Assembly: GCA_019348355.1 (NCBI GenBank)
Contig: JAHWJP010000015.1
Coordinates: forward strand, 1 to 33,295
Length of the DNA stretch: 33,295 nt
Reading direction: 5' to 3'
Source: Actinomycetota bacterium
GTDB lineage: Bacteria > Actinomycetota > Actinomycetes > Mycobacteriales > SCTD01
Shown here: positions 7,772 to 15,875 of the stretch, piece after piece
How positions within the stretch are numbered: the stretch's first letter is position 1
Layout of the letters: each line of letters opens with the position of its first letter
Notes under the pieces: generated by a model
Database searches by the model: none
Told to the model about the DNA's origin: nothing
The model's input: the letters and a program-made list of their open reading frames with translations, nothing else
Position numbers and translations under genes: made by a program

Positions 7772-8265
7772 GCCCACGGGCTTTCCCGTGGTCGTATCCG
7801 TACCTGGAAGACGGTCCGCCCCGGCTCGACCGGACGGTGATGCGCCCCGTCGTGCCTTTGACAGTCGTAGGCACTCAGGTAGCGACGCCCGTCCTGGCGC
7901 TCGTCGACAGCGGCTGTGAGCACGTTTTGGTAGCTCCCTGGGTTGCTGTCGACGCCGGCCTGGACGCGGATCGCAGCGACCGTCAGATCCTGCTCGGCAT
8001 CGGAGGTGAGCCCGTAACCGTGCGATTCGTGGACGCGCAGCTCCGTCTGCATCCGGACGGAGGCGACGACTCCGAATACGCCGAGTGGGAGGCCGAGGTC
8101 GGTGTCGTGAAGCACTGGAAGCCGACGTGGCCCGCACTGCTGGGCCAGGTGGGCTTCATGGACCAATTCACGATCTCGATGAGCCGGTTGGCAATGAGGC
8201 TGGCCGTCGACGCTCGCGACTCGTTCGATAGGCGCTACGGCGTCCCCTTTGTGAGGGATCGCTGA
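7768..8265 (+). CDS. Retropepsin-like aspartic protease family protein
   Basis: PLTVVGTQVATPVLALVDSGCEHVLVAPWVA resembles a D[ST]G protease half; GTG overlaps upstream stop. Confidence 0.5.
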   Translation: MSPRAFPWSYPYLEDGPPRLDRTVMRPVVPLTVVGTQVATPVLALVDSGCEHVLVAPWVAVDAGLDADRSDRQILLGIGGEPVTVRFVDAQLRLHPDGGDDSEYAEWEAEVGVVKHWKPTWPALLGQVGFMDQFTISMSRLAMRLAVDARDSFDRRYGVPFVRDR

Positions 8266-8348
8266 GGGCCTTGGTGAAGGTTTCGTGAAGTCGCCATGCT
8301 TCCGTCGGCTCCCGTCAGCGCTCCGCGCGGAGAAAGCGCAAGTCAGAG

Positions 8349-8435
8349 CGGAGGGCGTGGGATTCGAACCCACGAGGAGCGTGAACCCCTAGCGGTTTTC
8401 AAGACCGCCGCCATCGGCCTCTAGGCGAGCCCTCC
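8349..8435 (-). tRNA. tRNA-Ser (anticodon UGA)
   Basis: Reverse strand GGAGGGC...GCGGTCTTGAAAACCGC...GTGGGTTCGAATCCCACGCCCTCCG: 7-bp acceptor stem, anticodon loop CTTGAAA, long variable arm, T-loop GGTTCGAATCC, discriminator G, no encoded CCA. Confidence 0.93.
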
Positions 8436-8546
8436 TGACGAGCCGACTGTAGTGCCGCGCCAGACGCATGCGGGTGCCCGAGCGCGACCCCGCAATTCGT
8501 TTGCCACCGTCGCGCCCCTGCTCCATGGTGCAGCGGGGGTGCACCT

Positions 8547-9306
8547 GTGCATGAGGAAGAAGTGCCGCTCGGATTCGACTCACCGGCGGTCCGCGTCGGC
8601 GACACCGTTCGGCGCCCACGTGAGCCGTGGACGCCGGGTGTTCATGCCGTGCTGCGTCACCTCGAGAAGGTCGGCTTCGAGGGCGCGCCGCGCGGCCTCG
8701 GCATCGACGAGCAGGGGCGGGAGGTGCTGACCTACCTGCCCAGCGAGCCGACCTGGCCCTACACCGAGAAGGCGCTGGTCGGCCACCGCCCGGCTGTTGC
8801 GCCGCCTCCACGACGTGCTGGACGGGTTCACCGCTCCGGCCGATGCGGTGTGGGCCTTACCAGACAGCTGCGGGCCGGGTTACCGCTTCGGGCACAACGG
8901 CGTCGGCCCGCCGAACGCGGTGTACGCCGATGGCGTTCCCTACGCCTTCATCGACTGGGAGCTCGCCGGCCCGGCGCCAGCGCTGCACGACGTGATCTGT
9001 GCCGCCGTCAACGTGGCGCCGCTGCGGCCGGACCACTTCTGCCGTGCGGTCGGCTTCTCCGAGCCGCCCGATCGCGACGCGCGCCTGCGGCTCTTCTGCG
9101 ACGCGTACGGACTGACCGACCGCTCGGGTCTGGTCGATGCCGTCGAAATCTTCATGAGAGATGGCCTGCGTGAGCTCGTCGAGCTCGGTGGTGCCGGCGT
9201 GCTGCCGTTCTCCAGGTATCTCGCTAAAGGCGAGGATCGCCATCTGCGCTGGGACCTCGACTGGGTCGTCGCACACCGCAGCCAGCTCGAAGGAGCGCTC
9301 GAGTGA
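8547..9306 (+). pseudogene. Aminoglycoside phosphotransferase/choline-kinase-like gene with a frameshift
   Basis: 5' part ...RVGDTVRRPREPWTPGVHAVLRHLEKVGFEGAPRGLGIDEQGREVLTYLPSE; 3' part (another frame) RRLHDVLDGF...GHNGVGPPNAVYADGVPYAFIDWELAGPAPALHDV; frame changes near 8780-8800. Confidence 0.7.
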
Positions 9307-9314
9307 CCTGACGA

Positions 9315-10424
9315 TCAAACCGGTCCGGCCGCCGGAGCTGAGCGGCACCCGTCGGAGTCGAGCGTCGAGTAGCACCGGATCTCGGTGGCTTTCACCGCCG
9401 CCCACACCGGCGCTCCGACAGTGAGGTCGAGATCGGCCACCGCGGCGGCGGTGACATCGGCGAGCACGGCCGGGGCCGCCTCGATCTGCACGCGCATCGT
9501 GTCGGCGTGCTGCTCGAGACCCGCTACCCGGCCCTGCCAGGTGTTGCGGGCCGAGCCGTCCGGGCGGTGTCGGTGCAGCACGACGGCCGACGGCGGGAAG
9601 ACCGCGAACACCTCGCCCTCGCAGCTGTCGGCGGTCACCAGGACGCCCCCGCCCTCGATCGCGATCCGACCCCCTGTCGCGCGTCCGCGGTAGAGGTTCA
9701 GGCCGACCAGGCGGGCGACATAGTCCGTACGAGGAGCCCGCGCCACCTCGGCCGTCCGACCCCGCTGGACGACCCGGCCGTCCTCGATCACGACAAGGGA
9801 GTCGGCCAGCACCATGGCGTCGAGCGGGTCGTGGGTGACGAGCAGGGTGCAACCGTTGAAGTCGGCGAGGTGCCGGCGTAGCTCAGATCGCACCTCCATC
9901 TTCGTGCTGGCGTCCAGCGCGGCCAACGGCTCGTCGAGCAGCAGCAGGCGCGGGCCGGGTGCCAGCGCCCGGGCGAGCGCGACCCGCTGTGCCTGGCCCC
10001 CGGACAGCACCCCAGGTTTGGCGTCGGCCAGCGCGGCTAGGCCCATCCGCTCCAGCCACTCCCGCGCCTGCTCCCTGGCCTGCCGGCGCGGCACTCTCGC
10101 GGCGCGCAGCCCGAAGGCGACGTTGTCGACGGCGGACAGGTGGGGGAACAGCAGGTAGTCCTGGAAGACCATGCCGATCGCCCGCTCGGCAGCCGGGACG
10201 AAGACGCCGGCTCCGGGGTCGTCCAGGCAACGTCCGGCCAGCGTGATCCGTCCGCCGCGCAGCGGTACGAGGCCGGCGAGCGCCTGCAGCGCAGTGGACT
10301 TGCCCGCACCGTTCGGCCCGAGCAGCGCCAGCACCCCGCCGGGCTCGATCCCCAGGTCGACCTCGAGCGAGAAATCCTCGCGCATGACCCGCAGGTCCGC
10401 GGCCAGCCCGGGCACGCCGGTCAT
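9315..10424 (-). CDS. modC: Molybdate ABC transporter ATP-binding protein with C-terminal TOBE-like region
   Basis: Walker A GPNGAGKS, signature LSGGQAQRVALARAL, Walker B LLLLDEPLAALD; next to modB/modA. Confidence 0.87.
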   Translation of the reverse strand: MTGVPGLAADLRVMREDFSLEVDLGIEPGGVLALLGPNGAGKSTALQALAGLVPLRGGRITLAGRCLDDPGAGVFVPAAERAIGMVFQDYLLFPHLSAVDNVAFGLRAARVPRRQAREQAREWLERMGLAALADAKPGVLSGGQAQRVALARALAPGPRLLLLDEPLAALDASTKMEVRSELRRHLADFNGCTLLVTHDPLDAMVLADSLVVIEDGRVVQRGRTAEVARAPRTDYVARLVGLNLYRGRATGGRIAIEGGGVLVTADSCEGEVFAVFPPSAVVLHRHRPDGSARNTWQGRVAGLEQHADTMRVQIEAAPAVLADVTAAAVADLDLTVGAPVWAAVKATEIRCYSTLDSDGCRSAPAAGPV

Positions 10425-11317
10425 GCGGCGCTGCCTTGGAGCCACCGGTCGCGCAGGCTGACCAGCACCACGACGGAGACGGCGAGCAGCACGAGCGACA
10501 GGACGATCGCCGCGGGCGGATCGGTTTCCAGCGCGAGGTAGACCTCGATGGGCATCGTGCGGGTGACACCGGGGAAGCTGCCGGCGAAGGAGATGGTCGC
10601 GCCGAACTCGCCGAGCGCGCGGGCGAAGCACAGCACCGCGCCGGCGCTCACCCCCGGTGCGATCAGCGGCAGCGTCACCCGCCGGAAGATGAGCGAGCGC
10701 GAGGCGCCCAGCGTCGCGGCCGCATCCTCGTACCGCCTGTCTGCACCGCGCAGCGCACCCTCCACCGCGATCACGAGAAAGGGCATGGCGACGAAGGTCT
10801 CGGCAAGAATCACCGCCGGTGTCGTGAACGGAAGCGTCACGCCGAACCACGCATCGAGGTACTGCCCGAGCAGCCCTCGCCGGCCGAGCAGCAGCAGCAG
10901 CGCTACCCCGCCGACCACCGGGGGCAGCACCAGCGGCACCGTCACGAGTGCGCGAAGCAGCCGGCGCCCGCGAAACTGCGCGCGCGCCAGCACCCAGGCG
11001 AGGGGGATGCCGAGCACCATGCTCAGCGCCGTCGCCGACGTCGCGCACACCAACGACAGCCGCAGCGCCTGTCCGACCTCCGCACTCAACAACGCTTCCG
11101 GCAGGGTCGTCCACGGCGCCCGGACGACCAGAGCTACCAGCGGCAGCACCAGGAACGCCACCGCCAACGCCGCCGGGACCAGCAGCACCGGGGGCAGACC
11201 GATGCCTCGCCCGCGGGTCCGACCGCGATCAGGGGAGCTCGAAGCCGGCCTTTGCAAGGATCCGCTGCCCTTCACTCGACAGGACGTACGCGCCGAAAAC
11301 CTCTGCGCCGGCGGCAT
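10421..11317 (-). CDS. modB: Molybdate ABC transporter permease (start uncertain)
   Basis: Multi-TM permease with EAA-like segment EDAAATLGASRSLIFRRVTLPLIAPGVSAG; between modC and modA. Confidence 0.85.
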   Translation of the reverse strand: MPPAQRFSARTSCRVKGSGSLQRPASSSPDRGRTRGRGIGLPPVLLVPAALAVAFLVLPLVALVVRAPWTTLPEALLSAEVGQALRLSLVCATSATALSMVLGIPLAWVLARAQFRGRRLLRALVTVPLVLPPVVGGVALLLLLGRRGLLGQYLDAWFGVTLPFTTPAVILAETFVAMPFLVIAVEGALRGADRRYEDAAATLGASRSLIFRRVTLPLIAPGVSAGAVLCFARALGEFGATISFAGSFPGVTRTMPIEVYLALETDPPAAIVLSLVLLAVSVVVLVSLRDRWLQGSAA

Positions 11318-11990
11318 TCGGCGCCGACGTGAGCGTCGCGAGCAGGTAGTCGCTCGGGGCCTGCTCGGCCTCGGGGAAACCGATCCCCCGCACCTTGCTC
11401 CCTGCCGCTAGGACGTCGGTCCGGTAGACCAGGGCCGCGTCGACCTCGCCGAGCACCACCTTGCTCAGCGCCGCCCGCACGTCCTGCTCGAGGGTGTCGG
11501 GGGCGGCCCGGATGCCGGCTGCCGTGAAGATCGCTGCGGCAGCTGCTCCGCACGGGACCTCGGCTGCGCACAACGCGAACGTCCGGTCCGGATCGGCGAA
11601 GTCCGCCAGCCCGTCGACCCTGCCGGGATTATCTGCTGGCACGGCGATTTCGAGATGGTTGCGGGCGAAGACCTGCGGCGCCGTCGCCTCGCCCGCGTCG
11701 ATCACCGTCGCCATCGCGGCCGGGCTCGCGGCGGCGAAGACGTCGGCCGGCGCGCCGGACACGATCTGCTGGGAGAGGGCCGAGCTGGCTCCGACGTTGA
11801 CGGCCACGCTCAGTCCCGGGTTGGCCCGCTCCACCTCGTCGGCGATCTGGCGGAAGGCGTCGGTGAGGGACGCGGCGGCGAAGACGTTCACCGTGCCGCC
11901 CTGCTCGGAGGCGGTGGGTGAGCCGCAGGCTGGCACCGCCCACGCGAGGGCGATCGCCACCACCCACAGCCGTAGGGACGGCGAGGTCAT
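11229..11990 (-). CDS. modA: Molybdate-binding periplasmic lipoprotein
   Basis: Lipobox-like AVPACGSP; VNVFAAASLTDAFRQIADEVERANPGLSVAVNVGASSALSQQIVSGAPADVFAAAS. Confidence 0.9.
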   Translation of the reverse strand: MTSPSLRLWVVAIALAWAVPACGSPTASEQGGTVNVFAAASLTDAFRQIADEVERANPGLSVAVNVGASSALSQQIVSGAPADVFAAASPAAMATVIDAGEATAPQVFARNHLEIAVPADNPGRVDGLADFADPDRTFALCAAEVPCGAAAAAIFTAAGIRAAPDTLEQDVRAALSKVVLGEVDAALVYRTDVLAAGSKVRGIGFPEAEQAPSDYLLATLTSAPNAAGAEVFGAYVLSSEGQRILAKAGFELP

Positions 11991-12391
11991 GGGCGCTCGT
12001 CGAGCTCGAGAACGACGTTGGTGGCCTTGATCGAGGCGTACGCGACGACGCCCGGCTCGAGTGCGAGCTCGTCGGCGGCCTCCCGGCTCATCAGCGACAC
12101 CACCCGGAACGGGCCCGCCTGCATTTCGACCTGGGCCATCACGGTGTCGCGGGTGACCTTGGTGACGATGCCGCGCAGGCGGTTGCGCGCCGACCGTACG
12201 CCGACCGGGCCGACCGGGCTCGGATCCTCGGCGAGCGTCCGGGCGAGGCTGGCCAGCTCGGCCCCGTCGACAGCCGACCGCCCGTTACCGGCCTTGATCA
12301 GCTTCAGCCGGCCCTGGTCGGCCCACCGCCGTACCGTGTCGTCGCTGACGCCCAGGAGAAGGGCGGCCTCGCTGATCCGTAGTTGCGGCAC
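11987..12391 (-). CDS. HTH (MerR/excisionase-type) plus TOBE molybdopterin-binding regulator
   Basis: LRISEAALLLGVSDDTVRRWADQGRL and SARNRLRGIVTKVTRDTVMAQVEMQAGPFRVVSLMSREAADELALEPGVVAYASIKATNVVLE. Confidence 0.85.
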   Translation of the reverse strand: MPQLRISEAALLLGVSDDTVRRWADQGRLKLIKAGNGRSAVDGAELASLARTLAEDPSPVGPVGVRSARNRLRGIVTKVTRDTVMAQVEMQAGPFRVVSLMSREAADELALEPGVVAYASIKATNVVLELDERP

Positions 12392-12406
12392 AAGGCCCAG
12401 TATAGA

Positions 12407-12420
12407 TCCGCACGTGCGGA
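12407..12420. promoter_or_regulatory. 14-bp palindrome TCCGCACGTGCGGA upstream of the mod operon, beside a -10-like TATACT (minus strand)
   Basis: Perfect palindrome; minus strand reads TCCGCACGTGCGGATCTATACTGGGCCTTGTG with GTG the likely start at 12391. Confidence 0.5.
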
Positions 12421-12425
12421 GTCAC

Positions 12426-12836
12426 TCAGCCGTAGGACGCAGATCTCACGATCTCGTCGACAACGGCCAGCCGGATCCGGTCGGGACGGAACTCGGCCGT
12501 CAGGATGGCGTGTGGCCCGTGCGGCTGGGCGACGAAACCTGCCGTCTCGCACATGGCGGCAGCATCAGCTGCGCGCATCCCGGGAACGTGCCGAAGGAGA
12601 GCTCTTGCCGCCGCGGCCAGCTCCTCGTCCACGCGCTGATGTTCGCACGGACCCTCACGAGCAGCCGCCGGTCCGCCTTCCGGGCACGTCGCGGTCGGGA
12701 CCGCTCGTACCGCGCGGCGGAGGCGCCGAGCTGTCGCCGGCGTCGTGCGGAACGGCCCGTCCATACTCCTGGTGATCCACGGGGACATCGAGGTGGAAGG
12801 GCGACCAGAATGCACCTCCAACTCCGCGTGGATCAC
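12426..12836 (-). CDS. Hypothetical protein (start uncertain)
   Basis: Open frame; C-terminal EFRPDRIRLAVVDEIVRSASYG is mildly I78-inhibitor-like. Confidence 0.4.
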   Translation of the reverse strand: MIHAELEVHSGRPSTSMSPWITRSMDGPFRTTPATARRLRRAVRAVPTATCPEGGPAAAREGPCEHQRVDEELAAAARALLRHVPGMRAADAAAMCETAGFVAQPHGPHAILTAEFRPDRIRLAVVDEIVRSASYG

Positions 12837-12879
12837 CCGGGTGGGGGTGGGGTCGGAGGTGGGGTGGGGCGGAGCGGCG

Positions 12880-14313
12880 TCAGCGCAGCAGCGGCGTCGT
12901 CGCGAGTTCGAGCACCGGTCCGCCGAACACGCCGAGGGCGATCACCGACGCGCCGGCCGTGACCGCGGCGAACTCCGCCCACCAGGTCCCGGCCCGGTCC
13001 TCGTCCGGCGCCCGTGCCGCCGTGCCGGTCGACGCGGCGTCGGTGCCGAACGCCGACGCGAGCCACCGCAGGTAGTAGAACAGGCTGGCCACCGTGTTGA
13101 CGGCCGCCAGCACCACCAGCCAGGCAAAGCCGCCGTCCCAGGCGGCGCCGAACACCACCACCTTGCCGACGAACACCGCCGTGGGCGGGGTCCCGACCAG
13201 GCCCAACAGGCAGATAGCGAGCGCGCCCGCGAGCGCTGGCCGGTTGCGGGCCAGCCCCCGGTAGTCGGCGAGCGTCTGCCGCCGCTCCAGGCAGGCGACG
13301 ACAGCGAACGCCCCCAGGTTGGTGACCGAGTAGGCCGCGAGGTAGAGCAGCAGACTGGGCATCGCGAGATCCGCCCGGCCCGCGACAGCGACAGCCATGA
13401 GCAGGTAGCCAGCCTGGCTGACCGTCGACCAGCCGAGCAGTCGGCGGGGGCTGTCCTGGAAGAACGCGGCGAGGTTGCCCAGCGTCATCGTCAGACCGGC
13501 GAGGATCGCCACGAGCAGCGGCCAGTCGACGACGGCGGTCGGCACCGCGTCGAGCACGCGGTACGCCGCGACGAGCCCGCCCACCTTGGGCACGGTGGTG
13601 GTGAAGGCTGCGGCGGGCGTACGCGCTCCCTGCGCCACGTCGGGCACCCAGAAGTGCCCAGGCACCCCGCCCACCTTGAACATCAGCCCGGCCAGCAGGC
13701 ACACGACACCGAGCGCCACCGGTGCGCGGGGCGCGTCCGGCAGCCGCTCGGCCAGCTCCGCGTAGGTTGTCGCGCCGGCCACGCCGTAGAGCAGCGTGAC
13801 GCCGAGCAGCATGGCGATGCCGAGGAAGGCACCGAGCAGGTAGAGCTTGAGCGCGGCCTCGGTGCCGGAGGGGTCGCGGGCGAAGCCGGCCAGCGCGTAG
13901 AGCGGCAGGCTCGCCAGCAGGTAGGCGACGGCCAGCACCATCAGGTCGCTCGCCCCGGCCAGGGCGAGGGCGCCGAGTGCGCCGAGCATCAGCAGCACCG
14001 AGAACTCGGTCTCCCGCTTGTCGCCCTGAACCTGCGGAATGGCCAGGCCCAGGGTGAGCAGCGTCGCCGGCAACACGATCAGGCGGGCCGCGGTGGTGAC
14101 GCCGTCGACGGCCCAGATTCCGTCGTAGACGACCTCGCCGGGATCGCCCGCGGCCGTGATGCTGGCGGCGAGGGCCGCGAGCAGCGTCAGTGCCGTGAGG
14201 GCGCGGGTGACCCACTGGCTGCGCCTCGGCACGAAGGAGCCGACGAGCAGGATGCTGACGGCGCCCAACAGCAGCAGCGCCTCGGGCGCGAGAGCGACCG
14301 GGTTCTCGTTCAC
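12880..14313 (-). CDS. nuoN: NADH-quinone oxidoreductase subunit N
   Basis: Proton_antipo_M-type: FKVGGVPGHFWVPDVAQGARTPAAAFTTTVPKVGG, RRLLGWSTVSQAGYLLMAV. Confidence 0.92.
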   Translation of the reverse strand: MNENPVALAPEALLLLGAVSILLVGSFVPRRSQWVTRALTALTLLAALAASITAAGDPGEVVYDGIWAVDGVTTAARLIVLPATLLTLGLAIPQVQGDKRETEFSVLLMLGALGALALAGASDLMVLAVAYLLASLPLYALAGFARDPSGTEAALKLYLLGAFLGIAMLLGVTLLYGVAGATTYAELAERLPDAPRAPVALGVVCLLAGLMFKVGGVPGHFWVPDVAQGARTPAAAFTTTVPKVGGLVAAYRVLDAVPTAVVDWPLLVAILAGLTMTLGNLAAFFQDSPRRLLGWSTVSQAGYLLMAVAVAGRADLAMPSLLLYLAAYSVTNLGAFAVVACLERRQTLADYRGLARNRPALAGALAICLLGLVGTPPTAVFVGKVVVFGAAWDGGFAWLVVLAAVNTVASLFYYLRWLASAFGTDAASTGTAARAPDEDRAGTWWAEFAAVTAGASVIALGVFGGPVLELATTPLLR

Positions 14314-15875
14314 GAGACCAGCTCGGTCACCGTCCGCGCCGCCGGCTCGATCAGGTCCAGCAGCGGCCGCGGGACGAGCCCGAGCACGAGGGCGAGCAGC
14401 AGCAGCGGCGCGACCGCGGCGAGCTCCCGCGGGTTCACGTCGACGCGCAACTTCGGCCGTAGCCCGGTCTTGACCGCCTTGCCGCCGGCGCGAACCGTCG
14501 GGACGCCGCCGATGCGCTCGGTGAGCTCGCCGGCCGGCCCGGCGAAGACCCGTTGCAGCGCGGCAAGAAACAGCGCCGCGGTGAGCAGGATGCCGACGAT
14601 GCCGAGCGCGGCCGCGACGGGCACCGTCGCCAGCGACCCGGCGAAGATCTGGAACTCCGCGAGAAAGCCGGTGAAGCCAGGAATGCCGAGTGAGGCGAAC
14701 GCCCCGACCGCGAAAAGGGCGGCGAAGCGCGGCATCGGACCGGCCAGCCCGCCGTAGCGGCGCATGTCGTAGCTGTGCCCGCGCTCGTACAGCACGCCGG
14801 CCAGCAGGAACAGCGCGGCCGTGATCAGACCGTGGCTGACCATCTGCATCATCGCGCCGGTGACGGCGACGGCCCGGGCCTGTTCGGCGTCACCGCCGGA
14901 CAGCACGCCTGCCGCGCCGAGACCGAGCAGCACGTAACCCATGTGGTTGACCGAGGTGTAGGCGATCATCCGCTTGAGGTCGTCCTGCGCGAGGGCGACG
15001 AGCGCGCCGTACAGGATCGACACGACGCCGACCACGACGAAGACGAGGGCGTAGCGCCGCCACGCCTCGGGCAGGATCGGCATGGCGATGCGAACGAAGC
15101 CGTACGTGCCCATCTTCAACAGGACCGCGGCCAGCACGGCCGAGCCGGCCGCGGGGGCATCGGTGTGCGCCGGCGGCAGCCAGGTGTGGAAGGGCACCGT
15201 CGGGGTCTTGACGGCGAGGCCGATCGACAGGGCAAGCAGCACGAAGCCCGCAGCGACCGGCTTGCTTTCGAGCGGCGGGTTGCGCGCGAGCTCGACCATG
15301 TCGAAGGTGCCGGCCGCGACGTAGAGCCCGAGGAAGGCGACGAGCATCGCGAGCGAGCCGAGGAAGGTGTAGAGGAAGAACTGCAGCGCCGCCCGGGCCG
15401 CGCCCGCGTGACCCCAGCCGGCGATGACGAAGTACATCCCGACGATGGACAGGTCGAAGAAGACGAAGAAGACCAGCAGGTCGAGCGAGGCGAACACGCC
15501 GAGCGACATGCTGAGCAGGAACAGGAACAGCGCGGAGTACTCCCGCGGTCGCTTGTCCTCCGCGAGGGAGTAGATCCCGGCGGCGAGGAACACCCCGGCG
15601 GTCATCAGCAGCAGCGGCAGACTGAGTCCGTCCACACCCACGTGATAGCTGCTGCCGACACCCGGGATCCACGGCACCCGCTGCTCGTAGTCGAGCCCGT
15701 CCGTGACGCCCGCTCCGAGGTCGGCGGCCAGCCACATGCCGGTGAGCAGGGCGAGTTCGACCGCAGCGACGGTGACCCATACGGCCAGGGCCGCGCGGCC
15801 GGGCAGCACCGGGACGGCGAGCAGCACCAGCGCGGCCAGCAGGGGCAGGAACACGACGACGGAGAGCACGCTCAC
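14310..15875 (-). CDS. nuoM: NADH-quinone oxidoreductase subunit M
   Basis: GTG start (VSVLSVVVFLPLL); YHVGVDGLSLPLLLMT, AVKTPTVPFHTWLPPAHTDAPAAGSAVLAAVLLKMGTYGF, DDLKRMIAYTSVNHMGYVLLG. Confidence 0.93.
   Translation of the reverse strand: MSVLSVVVFLPLLAALVLLAVPVLPGRAALAVWVTVAAVELALLTGMWLAADLGAGVTDGLDYEQRVPWIPGVGSSYHVGVDGLSLPLLLMTAGVFLAAGIYSLAEDKRPREYSALFLFLLSMSLGVFASLDLLVFFVFFDLSIVGMYFVIAGWGHAGAARAALQFFLYTFLGSLAMLVAFLGLYVAAGTFDMVELARNPPLESKPVAAGFVLLALSIGLAVKTPTVPFHTWLPPAHTDAPAAGSAVLAAVLLKMGTYGFVRIAMPILPEAWRRYALVFVVVGVVSILYGALVALAQDDLKRMIAYTSVNHMGYVLLGLGAAGVLSGGDAEQARAVAVTGAMMQMVSHGLITAALFLLAGVLYERGHSYDMRRYGGLAGPMPRFAALFAVGAFASLGIPGFTGFLAEFQIFAGSLATVPVAAALGIVGILLTAALFLAALQRVFAGPAGELTERIGGVPTVRAGGKAVKTGLRPKLRVDVNPRELAAVAPLLLLALVLGLVPRPLLDLIEPAARTVTELVS

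Noticed and set aside
8349-8435. tRNA-Sec (selC) interpretation of the tRNA
   Set aside because: The anticodon reads UGA (serine, UCA codons), not UCA, and the acceptor arm is a normal 7 bp; it is tRNA-Ser.
10436-11332. 298-aa plus ORFs opposite modB
   Set aside because: Compositionally biased antisense frames; ModB is recognisable on the minus strand.
12745-14757. 670-aa plus-strand ORF opposite nuoN/nuoM
   Set aside because: Low-complexity Arg/Gln/His/Gly-rich composition typical of antisense frames in high-GC coding DNA; the minus strand encodes clear NuoN/NuoM.
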